From: Candidatus Melainabacteria bacterium
GTDB lineage: Bacteria; Actinomycetota; Actinomycetes; Mycobacteriales; Pseudonocardiaceae
Direction: 5' to 3'
DNA length: 11,519 bases
Assembly: GCA_903970565.1 (NCBI GenBank)
Contig: CAJCJE010000218.1
Location: 1-11,519 of the forward strand
Positions 1-5,616 of the stretch are shown here, one piece after another. A program made the translations under genes and the position numbers. How positions within the stretch are numbered: the first letter of the stretch is position 1; every line of letters begins with the position of its first letter. The notes under the pieces are model-generated. The model saw only the letters and a program-made list of their open reading frames with translations, did no database searches and was not told where the DNA came from.

Positions 1-74
1 GAGGCGTCGAGGTGAATCCAGCCATCGCCCAGCGCGAGGAACAACCCGCGGATTCGAGCGACGTCCAACGCCAT
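1..74 (-). CDS. Cysteine-desulfurase-like class V aminotransferase, N-terminal fragment
   Basis: The minus strand opens with an ATG at 74 and stays open to the left edge, giving 24 residues that begin MALDVARIRG and end GDGWIHLDA. This matches the remembered N-terminus of the PLP-dependent cysteine-desulfurase-like family (Rv3778c in M. tuberculosis), in which xDVARVRGLxPxLGDGWIHxDxxxG leads into the class V aminotransferase fold. The PLP lysine and the rest of the enzyme lie outside the window, so activity cannot be judged. It is divergent from bpa, and Rv3778c also lies close to and opposite Rv3780, so synteny supports the call. A second ATG at 78 is in another frame. No Shine-Dalgarno is seen; the start looks leaderless (hexamer TACGGT at 87-82). 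Confidence 0.7.
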   Translation of the reverse strand, partial: MALDVARIRGLFLALGDGWIHLDA

Positions 75-80
75 GCATGA

Positions 81-92
81 CACCGTACGGTG
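81..92. promoter_or_regulatory. 12-bp perfect palindrome, possible operator
   Basis: CACCGTACGGTG is self-complementary over 12 bp. It covers the candidate -10 of the minus-strand gene and ends 6 bp from its start codon, where a bound repressor would block transcription. No cognate regulator can be named. A 12-bp palindrome can also arise by chance in GC-rich DNA. Confidence 0.3.
82..87 (-). promoter_or_regulatory. Candidate -10 element for a leaderless aminotransferase-like mRNA
   Basis: Read on the minus strand, TACGGT (87 to 82) fits the actinobacterial TANNNT -10 pattern. It is followed by 7 nt and then the ATG at 74, the spacing at which transcription would begin on or next to the start codon. 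No -35 hexamer is evident. The element sits inside the palindrome at 81-92. Confidence 0.4.
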
Positions 93-184
93 GAAGGCAA
101 GCCTTTCTCCGGTTCGAGACCGCCGATCAGCCGGGGCAGCGGGGCAGCGGCGGCTGGTCACGGTCCGGAGGTCGGTCGCGAGCC

Positions 185-201
185 GGGGCGGGGCGGGCGG
201 G
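185..201 (+). other. G-quadruplex motif in the divergent intergenic region
   Basis: Four G-tracts (GGGG 185-188, GGGG 190-193, GGG 195-197, GGG 199-201) are separated by single C residues. This meets the usual G3+N1-7 rule with the shortest loops, the type known to give very stable parallel quadruplexes. It lies on the bpa coding strand, about 85 nt before the bpa start codon and roughly 50 nt upstream of its candidate -10. Whether it folds in the cell is inference. Confidence 0.45.
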
Positions 202-250
202 CGGTCCGGCGCCGGGCTGCCCGGTTGGTGGCACGGGCGGGGTCGGTCAC

Positions 251-256
251 TACGCT
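251..256 (+). promoter_or_regulatory. Candidate -10 element for bpa
   Basis: TACGCT fits TANNNT and lies 29 nt before the ATG at 286, which would give a short leader containing the GGGAG ribosome binding site. A TTGGTG at 225-230 resembles a -35 but its spacer is 20 nt, longer than normal, so the pairing is weak. Confidence 0.25.
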
Positions 257-274
257 GGCAGTTGTCGCATCCCA

Positions 275-279
275 GGGAG
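275..279 (+). promoter_or_regulatory. Ribosome binding site that fixes the bpa start
   Basis: GGGAG ends 6 nt before the ATG at 286 but only 3 nt before the ATG at 283. It therefore favours 286 over 283 and over any upstream in-frame start. Confidence 0.6.
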
Positions 280-285
280 TTGATG

Positions 286-831
286 ATGAGCCAGCCAGGC
301 GAAGACCGCGAGAACGACGGTCGCAGGCACGTCCTCGTGGTGGGGCCGGACGGAACCCCGCTTGGCTCGGCTCCCATTCCGGACGGCGACGGCACGGGCG
401 GTGACAGCGTCGCCGATCTCGTCGAGCAGCCGGCCAAGGTGATGCGGGTCGGCACGATGATCAAACAGCTGCTCGAGGAGGTCCGCGCGGCGCCGCTGGA
501 CGAGGCCAGTCGCAATCGCTTGCGGGAGATTCACCAGCGATCGATCCTCGAAATCGAGGACGGTTTGGCGCCCGAGCTGCGGGATGAGCTGGAGCGGCTG
601 TCGCTGCCGTTCACCGAGGACTCCACTCCCTCCGACGCCGAGCTGCGGATCGCCCAGGCGCAGCTGGTCGGCTGGCTGGAGGGCCTGTTCCACGGTATCC
701 AGACCGCATTGTTCGCCCAGCAGATGGCGGCGCGGGTGCAGTTGGAACAGATGCGCCGGGGTGCATTGCCGCCCGGTGCCGGCGATCAGCAGGACGGTCC
801 CCACCTGCGCACCGGCGGCCAGTACCTGTAG
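286..831 (+). CDS. bpa: Bacterial proteasome activator Bpa (PafE)
   Basis: The 181-residue product is the ATP-independent ring activator that caps the 20S proteasome and feeds it unfolded or loosely folded proteins without Pup tagging. From about residue 42 it is nearly identical to the remembered M. tuberculosis Rv3780 (about 178 aa), including VEQPAKVMRVGTMIKQLLEE (47-66), APLDEASRNRLR, the PSDAELRIAQAQL stretch and GLFHGIQTALFAQQMAAR. The body is helical, consistent with the family's four-helix protomer that forms a dodecameric ring. The C-terminus ends GQYL (178-181), the HbYX-like tail that docks into the proteasome alpha-ring pockets. Residues 1-41 are acidic, glycine-rich and probably flexible. 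The start at 286 follows GGGAG; the reading frame is open further upstream, but that translation is low-complexity and unlike the family. Its position next to the galactan-export genes is shared with mycobacteria. Confidence 0.95.
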   Translation: MSQPGEDRENDGRRHVLVVGPDGTPLGSAPIPDGDGTGGDSVADLVEQPAKVMRVGTMIKQLLEEVRAAPLDEASRNRLREIHQRSILEIEDGLAPELRDELERLSLPFTEDSTPSDAELRIAQAQLVGWLEGLFHGIQTALFAQQMAARVQLEQMRRGALPPGAGDQQDGPHLRTGGQYL

Positions 832-880
832 GCGTTCGCCAGCCGACGATCAGCCGGCCGTGGCGGGTCGGTGGTCAGTC

Positions 881-903
881 CTGCCCGGAGGTCGGCCGGG
901 CAG
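881..903 (+). terminator. Candidate bpa terminator hairpin
   Basis: CTGCCCGG (881-888) and CCGGGCAG (896-903) form a perfect 8-bp GC-rich stem with a 7-nt loop, 50 nt after the bpa stop codon. No U-tract follows, which is common for actinobacterial terminators but lowers certainty. The rest of the 832-1060 gap holds the promoter and leader hairpin of the next gene. Confidence 0.4.
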
Positions 904-961
904 CTCCGGATGTCCTCGGGCGATGAGGCGTCGCGGCGGCCGGGTGCCGGGGCGGCGGGTG

Positions 962-991
962 TTACCGGCGTATTAATCGGGTAGGTACTGT
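962..991 (+). promoter_or_regulatory. Candidate promoter of the methyltransferase/galactan-export operon
   Basis: TTACCG (962-967) and TACTGT (986-991) are separated by 18 bp. The -10 matches TANNNT; the -35 shares only about half the positions of TTGACA. The region is locally AT-rich (TATTAAT at 971-977) compared with its surroundings. Transcription would start near 998 and give a leader of about 60 nt. Confidence 0.35.
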
Positions 992-1010
992 CTGGCTTCA
1001 CTGTGGAGGC

Positions 1011-1028
1011 CGAGCGAAGCATCGCTCG
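1011..1028 (+). other. Leader hairpin upstream of the methyltransferase gene
   Basis: CGAGCGA (1011-1017) pairs perfectly with TCGCTCG (1022-1028) around the loop AGCA. It lies between the candidate promoter and the ribosome binding site at 1051-1055. It could stabilise the leader or be incidental; there is no sign of a known riboswitch. Confidence 0.3.
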
Positions 1029-1050
1029 TGGCGCCGACCAGTCGATCAAC

Positions 1051-1055
1051 GGGAG
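1051..1055 (+). promoter_or_regulatory. Ribosome binding site that fixes the methyltransferase start
   Basis: GGGAG ends 5 nt before the ATG at 1061. The in-frame GTG at 1058 and the start at 1028 have no comparable site. Confidence 0.6.
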
Positions 1056-1060
1056 ACGTG

Positions 1061-1918
1061 ATGGCCAGCGGACCGTGGCACTCGCGGGCGGTAGACCGCC
1101 TGCGGACATCCTTGCGCGACAAGGCGATCCACGTGGTCGACGAGGTGGTCTCCGGTTATCACCGACGACAGACCGACTCGATCGAGTCGCTGCGGCAGCA
1201 GGTCAGCGACCTGCGCTCCGAACTGGACCGGGTGGGCCGGGACATGACCACGCAGGCGCTGGAGATCGAGTCCCGTGGCCGGCGGGACGTCTCGGTGGCC
1301 GGGGAGGTCATCGCGGCTCAGGAGACGGCGAAGTTCGTCAGTGACGAGATGGCCACGGCCACCCGGTTCGGCCACCCGCACGCCACCCTTGAGCACGCCC
1401 TGTCGCTGGCCCCAACGGGCGGCATGGCGCTGGAATTCGGCGTGTACTCGGGCACCACGCTCACCATCATCGCCAAGAACCGCGAGGGCGAGGGCGTGTA
1501 CGGCTTTGACTCGTTCAAGGGTCTGCCCGAACTGTGGCGCGGCGACTTCCCGGCCGGCACCTTCGCCGTCAACGAGCTGCCCTCGGTGCCCGGTGCCGAA
1601 CTGGTGGTCGGCTGGTTCGACGAGACGCTGCCCGGTTTCCTCGCCGAACACCCCGGACCGGTCGATTTCCTGCATGTGGACGCTGATTTGTATTCGGCGG
1701 CGAAAACCGTGCTGGAACTGGTCGGACCTCGGCTGCGCGAGGGCAGTGTGATCGTGTTCGACGAGTTCTTCAACTACCCCGGCTGGCAGGCGCACGAATA
1801 CCGGGCCTGGCAGGAATACCTGGACGCCACCGGCGTGACCTTCAGCTATGAGGCGTACACGCACAACAATGAGCAAGTCGCGGTGAAGATGACCACCGTG
1901 CAGTCGCCCGGCGCGTAG
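1061..1918 (+). CDS. TylF/MycF-type class I SAM-dependent methyltransferase
   Basis: The 285-residue product has the features of the macrocin-O-methyltransferase (TylF/MycF) family, which methylates sugar hydroxyls in a metal-dependent way. Residues 1-35 form a basic N-terminal stretch and about 36-70 are heptad-like and probably a coiled coil. The Rossmann core follows: SAM motif I LEFGVYSGT (124-132), the acidic loop YGFDSFKGLPE (147-157), DFLHVDADLYSAAKT (202-216), and IVFDEFFNYPGW (231-242). The aspartates at 207, 209 and 234 sit where the family places metal and catalytic residues. Tracts such as GFDSFKGLP and HVDADLYSAAKTVL are typical of TylF-like enzymes in polysaccharide clusters. 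It is first in a plus-strand run with wzm (31 nt away), wzt and glfT1, so it may O-methylate a sugar or lipid intermediate of the cell wall. The substrate cannot be read from sequence; the family is secure, the role inferred. No counterpart between bpa and the exporter is known to me in M. tuberculosis. Confidence 0.8.
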   Translation: MASGPWHSRAVDRLRTSLRDKAIHVVDEVVSGYHRRQTDSIESLRQQVSDLRSELDRVGRDMTTQALEIESRGRRDVSVAGEVIAAQETAKFVSDEMATATRFGHPHATLEHALSLAPTGGMALEFGVYSGTTLTIIAKNREGEGVYGFDSFKGLPELWRGDFPAGTFAVNELPSVPGAELVVGWFDETLPGFLAEHPGPVDFLHVDADLYSAAKTVLELVGPRLREGSVIVFDEFFNYPGWQAHEYRAWQEYLDATGVTFSYEAYTHNNEQVAVKMTTVQSPGA

Positions 1919-1937
1919 GGCGACCGGATGCCGTCGG

Positions 1938-1943
1938 TACTCT
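1938..1943 (+). promoter_or_regulatory. Candidate -10 element giving leaderless wzm mRNA
   Basis: TACTCT fits TANNNT and ends 6 nt before the GTG at 1950. No Shine-Dalgarno precedes that GTG, so a leaderless internal promoter between the methyltransferase and wzm is plausible. No -35 is visible. Confidence 0.35.
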
Positions 1944-1949
1944 GACACC

Positions 1950-2861
1950 GTGCAAGCAACCAGCACACTGGAGCGTCCAGTGTTAACTCCGCCGGCAACT
2001 CCATCCAGTCGCAGCATGGAACGGGCGTTTCAGGACCTTCGCGAAGGTTTTGCGATGCGCCAGCTCTGGGCTCATCTGGGCTGGCAGGACATCAAACAGC
2101 GCTATCGCCGATCGGTGATCGGACCGCTGTGGATCACCATTTCGATGGGTGTGACCGCGGTTGGCCTCGGTGTGCTGTATGCGGTGTTGTTCGACCAGAA
2201 AATTGCCACGTACCTGCCTTATGTGGTCGTCGGCTTCATTGTCTGGAACTTCATCAACGGCTGCCTGATCGAGGGCATGGACACGTTCATCGCGAACGAG
2301 GGCATGATCAAACAAATGCCCGCGCCGTTGAGCGTGTACGTGCTGCGCACGGTCTGGCGCCAGGTGCTGATGCTCGCGCACAACATCGTGATCTACGTGG
2401 TCATTCTGGCGGTGTTCTTCCGCGCGCTGTCGGTGCCCTACACCTTGCAGGGCGCCAGCATTCTGCATCCCGGTCTCGGCTGGTCGTCGCTGCTGGCCAT
2501 CCCGGCGGCGGTGCTGATCGCCATCAACGGCGTGTGGGTCGCGCTGCTGTTCGGCATCATCTCCACCCGCTTCCGCGACATTCCGCAGGTCATCAACAGC
2601 CTGATCCAGCTGCTGTTCTACATGACGCCGATCATCTGGTCGCCGGACACCTTCTTCAGCAAGCCGGGCCGGGGCCTGGCGCAGCTGGTCTTCCAGCTCA
2701 ACCCGCTCTACCACTTCGTGCAGATCATGCGTGGGCCGATGATCGGTCAGCAGGTCAGCTGGTTGAGCTGGGCCGTGGTCGGTGGGATCACCATTGTCGG
2801 GTGGGCGCTGGCGCTGTTGGCCATGCGCAACTACCGGGCCCGAGTCTCCTACTGGGTCTGA
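1950..2861 (+). CDS. wzm: Galactan ABC exporter, membrane subunit (Wzm)
   Basis: The 303-residue ABC-2-type permease pairs with the next gene product to move lipid-linked galactan from the cytoplasmic to the outer face of the membrane. It resembles the remembered Rv3783 (RfbD). An amphipathic, positively charged stretch, LGWQDIKQRYRRSVIGPLW (43-61), is the signature of O-antigen-type permeases. About six membrane segments follow, at roughly 62-82, 88-108, 138-158, 180-202, 214-232 and 272-291. The motif YMTPIIWSPD (224-233) and the NPLYHFVQIMRGP tract (251-263) are also family hallmarks. The GTG at 1950 is chosen because it gives the usual N-terminal length; an ATG at 2016 would remove 22 poorly conserved residues and cannot be excluded. 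wzt begins 15 nt after its stop codon. Confidence 0.93.
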   Translation: MQATSTLERPVLTPPATPSSRSMERAFQDLREGFAMRQLWAHLGWQDIKQRYRRSVIGPLWITISMGVTAVGLGVLYAVLFDQKIATYLPYVVVGFIVWNFINGCLIEGMDTFIANEGMIKQMPAPLSVYVLRTVWRQVLMLAHNIVIYVVILAVFFRALSVPYTLQGASILHPGLGWSSLLAIPAAVLIAINGVWVALLFGIISTRFRDIPQVINSLIQLLFYMTPIIWSPDTFFSKPGRGLAQLVFQLNPLYHFVQIMRGPMIGQQVSWLSWAVVGGITIVGWALALLAMRNYRARVSYWV

Positions 2862-2867
2862 GGAGGG
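2861..2867 (+). promoter_or_regulatory. Strong Shine-Dalgarno of wzt overlapping the wzm stop
   Basis: AGGAGGG begins on the last base of the wzm stop codon and ends 9 nt before the ATG at 2877. This suggests translational coupling of the two transporter subunits. It supports 2877 over the in-frame GTG at 2880. Confidence 0.65.
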
Positions 2868-2876
2868 CCGCGCATC

Positions 2877-3698
2877 ATGGTGAGTGTTGACGTCTGGAAC
2901 GCCTTCGTCGACTTCCCGATCTTCGACGCGAAGACGAGGTCGCTGAAGAAGCAGGTCCTGGGCAAGGTCGGCGGCAAGATCGCGACCGAGGCGCGGGTGC
3001 CGATCATCGAGGCACTGCACGACATCAGCGTGTCGCTCAAGGACGGCGACCGGGTCGGTCTGGTCGGACACAACGGTGCCGGCAAGTCCACCCTGCTGCG
3101 GCTGCTGTCGGGCATCTACGAACCGACCCGTGGTTCCTCCCGCGTGGTCGGCCGGGTCGCGCCCGTGTTCGACCTCGGTATCGGGATGGACCCGGAGATC
3201 TCCGGTATGGAGAACATCATCATCCGCGGGCTGTTCCTGGGCATGACCCGCAAGCAGATGGAGTCGCGGCTCGACGACATCGCGGAGTTCACCGAACTCG
3301 GCGACTACCTCCAGATGCCGCTGCGCACCTACTCGACGGGTATGCGGGTGCGGCTGGCGCTGGGTGTGGTCACCTCGATCGACCCGGAGATCCTGATCCT
3401 GGACGAGGGCATCGGCGCGGTGGACGCGGCCTTCCTGGAGAAGGCCCGCTCGCGCCTGGTCGACCTGGTCCGCCGCTCCGGCATCCTGGTCTTCGCCTCG
3501 CACTCCGACGAGTTCCTCTTCGAGCTGTGCAACTCGGGGATCTGGATGGACGAGGGCAAGATCCGCCAGCAGGGCAGCCTGCGCGAGGTGCTCACCGGTT
3601 ACAAGGGCAAGGACCCGTTCGAGGGGATGAGCCAGGAGACCATCGACCGGATCAGCGGTGGGGCCCCCGAGCTGGCCAGGGTCAGCGGAGAACTATGA
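2877..3698 (+). CDS. wzt: Galactan ABC exporter, ATP-binding subunit (Wzt)
   Basis: The 273-residue ATPase powers the Wzm channel and corresponds to Rv3781 (RfbE). It shows Walker A GHNGAGKST (64-72), a signature of the polysaccharide-export type, TYSTGMRVRL (151-160), Walker B ILILDEGIG (172-180) and the H-loop histidine in FASHSDE (His209). The N-terminal 40 residues with FDAKTRSLKKQVLG are typical of the family. The protein stops about 60 residues after the H-loop. It therefore lacks the C-terminal carbohydrate-binding domain found in Wzt proteins that recognise a chemically capped O-antigen (E. coli O8/O9a type), as expected for a galactan exporter that does not require a terminal cap. 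glfT1 follows after 82 nt. Confidence 0.94.
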   Translation: MVSVDVWNAFVDFPIFDAKTRSLKKQVLGKVGGKIATEARVPIIEALHDISVSLKDGDRVGLVGHNGAGKSTLLRLLSGIYEPTRGSSRVVGRVAPVFDLGIGMDPEISGMENIIIRGLFLGMTRKQMESRLDDIAEFTELGDYLQMPLRTYSTGMRVRLALGVVTSIDPEILILDEGIGAVDAAFLEKARSRLVDLVRRSGILVFASHSDEFLFELCNSGIWMDEGKIRQQGSLREVLTGYKGKDPFEGMSQETIDRISGGAPELARVSGEL

Positions 3699-3768
3699 GA
3701 CACCAACTTCGACAGTGTCCGGTTTGCCCGACCGAACCACGGTGGGCACAATCGCGACCGCGACCAAC

Positions 3769-3773
3769 GGAGA
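3769..3773 (+). promoter_or_regulatory. Ribosome binding site that fixes the glfT1 start
   Basis: GGAGA ends 7 nt before the ATG at 3781. The reading frame is open back to a GTG at 3658 inside wzt, but the 41 extra residues are unlike the family and have no ribosome binding site. Confidence 0.55.
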
Positions 3774-3780
3774 CGCTGGC

Positions 3781-4686
3781 ATGAGCACCGGAACCAGCCT
3801 CGGCACAGGCGCTGTGGTCACGGTCGTGGTCACCCGGCATCGGCGCGAACTGCTCGCCGACTCGCTGAAGATGATCGCCACCCAGACCCGGCCTCCCGAG
3901 CACCTGATCGTGGTGGACAACGGACCGGACCAGCCGGCCGAGCAGGTCGTCACGGACTGCCCGATCCCCACCACCTACCTGTGCTCGCAGCGCAACCTCG
4001 GCGGGGCCGGTGGGTTCGCGCTGGGCATGTTGCACGCGCTGGCGATGGGTGCGGAGTGGGTGTGGCTGGCCGACGACGACGGCCGGCCCGCCGACGAGAC
4101 GGTGCTGGCGACCCTGCTGGACGAGGCCCAGAAGCGCGGCCTTGCCGAGGTCTCCCCGGTGGTGGCGAACATGGACACCCCGGACACGCTGGCCTTCCCG
4201 CTGCGCCGTGGCCTGACCTGGAAGCGGCAGACCAACGAGCTGGGCACCGACTTCCTGCCCGGTATCGCCTCGCTGTTCAACGGCGCGCTGTTCCGGGCCT
4301 CGGCGCTGGATGTCGTCGGCGTGCCGGACTACCGGCTGTTCTGGCGCGGTGACGAGGTCGAGGTGCACCGCAGGCTGGTCCGTTCCGGGCTGCGGTTCGG
4401 CACCTCGTTGCGGGCCACCTATCTGCACCCGGACGGCTCGGACGAGTTCAAGCCGATGCTGGGCGGCCGATTCCACGCCCAGGACCCTGGCGACGCGATC
4501 AAGCGGTACTACACCTATCGCAACCGTGGCTACCTGCTCGCCCAGCCGGGGATGCGCAAGATCGGCGCGCTGGAACTGGCCCGCTTCGGCCTGTACTTCC
4601 TGGGCATCAAGCGCGATCCGAAGGCGTTCCTGGAATGGCTTCAGCTGCTTCGGCTGGGCCGGCGGGAGCGGTTCTTCCGCAAGTGA
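3781..4686 (+). CDS. glfT1: Galactofuranosyltransferase GlfT1 (galactan initiation)
   Basis: The 301-residue GT2-family enzyme adds the first galactofuranose residues from UDP-Galf to the rhamnosyl-GlcNAc-diphospho-decaprenyl acceptor at the inner membrane face. It is very close to the remembered Rv3782 (about 304 aa). Shared tracts include HLIVVDNG (41-48), RNLGGAGGFALGMLHALAMG (71-90), VSPVVAN, LAFPLRRGL (137-145), LLPGIASLFNGALFRAS-like 158-174, RGDEVEVHRRLVRSGL (189-204) and HPDGSDEFKP (216-225). The WLADDDG stretch (95-101) holds the DxD-type metal and UDP-binding aspartates, and Asp191/Glu192 are candidates for the catalytic base. There is no signal peptide and no clear membrane span. 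It ends the plus-strand run, and a hairpin follows its stop codon. Confidence 0.95.
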   Translation: MSTGTSLGTGAVVTVVVTRHRRELLADSLKMIATQTRPPEHLIVVDNGPDQPAEQVVTDCPIPTTYLCSQRNLGGAGGFALGMLHALAMGAEWVWLADDDGRPADETVLATLLDEAQKRGLAEVSPVVANMDTPDTLAFPLRRGLTWKRQTNELGTDFLPGIASLFNGALFRASALDVVGVPDYRLFWRGDEVEVHRRLVRSGLRFGTSLRATYLHPDGSDEFKPMLGGRFHAQDPGDAIKRYYTYRNRGYLLAQPGMRKIGALELARFGLYFLGIKRDPKAFLEWLQLLRLGRRERFFRK

Positions 4687-4705
4687 GGTCCGGCTCCCCC
4701 GCCGG

Positions 4706-4736
4706 CGAGGCCGATTCAGGAGTCTGATCGGCCTCG
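4706..4736. terminator. Hairpin between convergent glfT1 and tetR genes
   Basis: CGAGGCCGAT (4706-4715) pairs with ATCGGCCTCG (4727-4736), and after a one-base bulge CAG (4717-4719) pairs with CTG (4724-4726) around the loop GAGT. It is 20 nt after the glfT1 stop and 17 nt beyond the regulator's stop codon, so it could terminate from both sides. No U-tract is present. Confidence 0.55.
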
Positions 4737-4753
4737 ATCGGGGCGGCCGTCGG

Positions 4754-5347
4754 TCAGGAGGCTTCGTCGGTGTCCACGCCGACCGGGCCGAGCAGGCCGG
4801 CGCTGAGCAGGTCGGCGACGGCGCGCGGGTCGGGCAGGGTGGTGGCCGGGCTGAGCAGCAGGCTGATGGCCATCCGCAACAGCCATTCGACGGCCTGGTC
4901 GATCGGCACCCGCAACACGTCGTGGTGGGTGCGCACGAACCGCTCGACCAGCGCCGGCAGCAGTACCTGGACCAGTGAGGGCTCACCGGGGCGAACCACG
5001 ACCATGTCGGTGAGCTGCTCGGGTTCCTTGGTGATCAGCCGTTGCAGCACGGCATGGTCGTGCAGGTAGTCCAGGGTGAAGGTGATGGCCTGCTCCAGCG
5101 CGTCGGCCAGGGGCGCCTCCCAGGTCACCGCCGAGTCCAGCCGGTCGAGCAACCGGGTTATCTCGGTCTCGGCGACCGCGTGGACCAGCCCGTTCTTGTC
5201 GCCGAACACCCGGTAGGCCGTCGCTCGGGACACCCCGGCTCGGTCGGCGACGTCGGTCAGCGAGGTTTTGCGCACGCCAAAGCTCAGAAAACACTCAAGT
5301 GCGGCGTCGATGAGCCGTGGATCGGCGCCTGCGGAAACCGAACTCAC
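4754..5347 (-). CDS. TetR-family transcriptional regulator
   Basis: The 197-residue protein has the TetR N-terminal DNA-binding domain: residues 8-24 (ADPRLIDAALECFLSFG) are helix 1, and a helix-turn-helix spans roughly 28-48 with TSLTDVADRAGVSRATAYRV, followed by the usual FGDKNGLV. The C-terminal 140 residues are helical, variable and give no hint of ligand. The start is the GTG at 5347; no Shine-Dalgarno is visible, and GACGAT ends 6 nt before it, a weak -10-like match. It faces away from the small gene at 5617 across a 269-bp region rich in inverted repeats, the arrangement expected for an autoregulator that also controls its divergent neighbour. Whether it controls the wall genes is unknown. 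It may have been inserted into the cluster, since I recall no equivalent at this point in mycobacteria. Confidence 0.88.
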   Translation of the reverse strand: MSSVSAGADPRLIDAALECFLSFGVRKTSLTDVADRAGVSRATAYRVFGDKNGLVHAVAETEITRLLDRLDSAVTWEAPLADALEQAITFTLDYLHDHAVLQRLITKEPEQLTDMVVVRPGEPSLVQVLLPALVERFVRTHHDVLRVPIDQAVEWLLRMAISLLLSPATTLPDPRAVADLLSAGLLGPVGVDTDEAS

Positions 5348-5414
5348 CCGTCCATCGTCTCACCGTGACCAAACAACTTTTCGTCGCACTGTGCCGAACA
5401 GCCCCGCGCCACTG

Positions 5415-5450
5415 GATCACTGGATCGGCCCCGCCGCCGATCCAGTGATC
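5415..5450. repeat. Perfect 15-bp inverted repeat between tetR and the small gene
   Basis: GATCACTGGATCGGC (5415-5429) is repeated as its exact reverse complement at 5436-5450, with a 6-nt spacer. Each arm contains GATC-N4-GATC, so four GATC sites occur in 36 bp. The left arm is also part of a tandem repeat, ACTGGATC at 5411-5418 and again at 5419-5426. The site lies 68 bp upstream of the regulator's GTG and 166 bp upstream of the plus-strand gene. It may be a TetR operator or a structured RNA element. No U-tract follows, so a simple terminator is less likely. Confidence 0.55.
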
Positions 5451-5525
5451 GAACTCGGCGCAAGCGTGCCAGCCGAGCAGGCCCGCGCCGGGGCCGGCCG
5501 GATCGCGGCCCAACCGCTCCTTTGC

Positions 5526-5537
5526 CCGTGGCCACGG
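5526..5537. promoter_or_regulatory. 12-bp perfect palindrome upstream of the small gene
   Basis: CCGTGGCCACGG is perfectly self-complementary. It lies 11 bp before the LacI-type operator-like site and about 80 bp before the start at 5617. It could be a protein-binding site, but GC-rich palindromes of this length are not rare. Confidence 0.25.
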
Positions 5538-5548
5538 CTCAGCCGAGG

Positions 5549-5564
5549 GCGAAAACGTTTGCGC
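5549..5564. promoter_or_regulatory. LacI-family operator-like palindrome
   Basis: GCGAAAACGTTTGCGC is a palindrome in 14 of 16 positions with a central CG, the form of LacI/CcpA-family operators (AAnCGnTT core). It is an AT-rich core in very GC-rich DNA, 52 bp upstream of the ATG at 5617. No LacI-family gene lies in the window, so any regulator would act from elsewhere. Confidence 0.35.
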
Positions 5565-5616
5565 CGCGGGTGAACCGGCTTGCCCCGTTGATCGATCCGG
5601 TGCTGTGCTGGCAGAC

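Noticed and set aside
73..285. N-terminal extension of bpa to an ATG at 73
   Set aside because: The extra residues are Arg/Gly-rich, unlike any Bpa, and a good ribosome binding site precedes the ATG at 286.
1983..3503. Long minus-strand open frame antisense to wzm and wzt
   Set aside because: Its product is an Arg/His/Asp/Gln-rich low-complexity string typical of antisense frames in GC-rich DNA, while the plus strand encodes clear transporter subunits.
3682..4986. 434-codon minus-strand open frame across glfT1 and the 3' part of tetR
   Set aside because: It overlaps two strongly supported genes in wrong frames and has shadow-type composition.
5415..5450. Inverted repeat as an insertion-sequence end or attachment site
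   Set aside because: There is no transposase or integrase gene, no second copy in the window and no visible target duplication.
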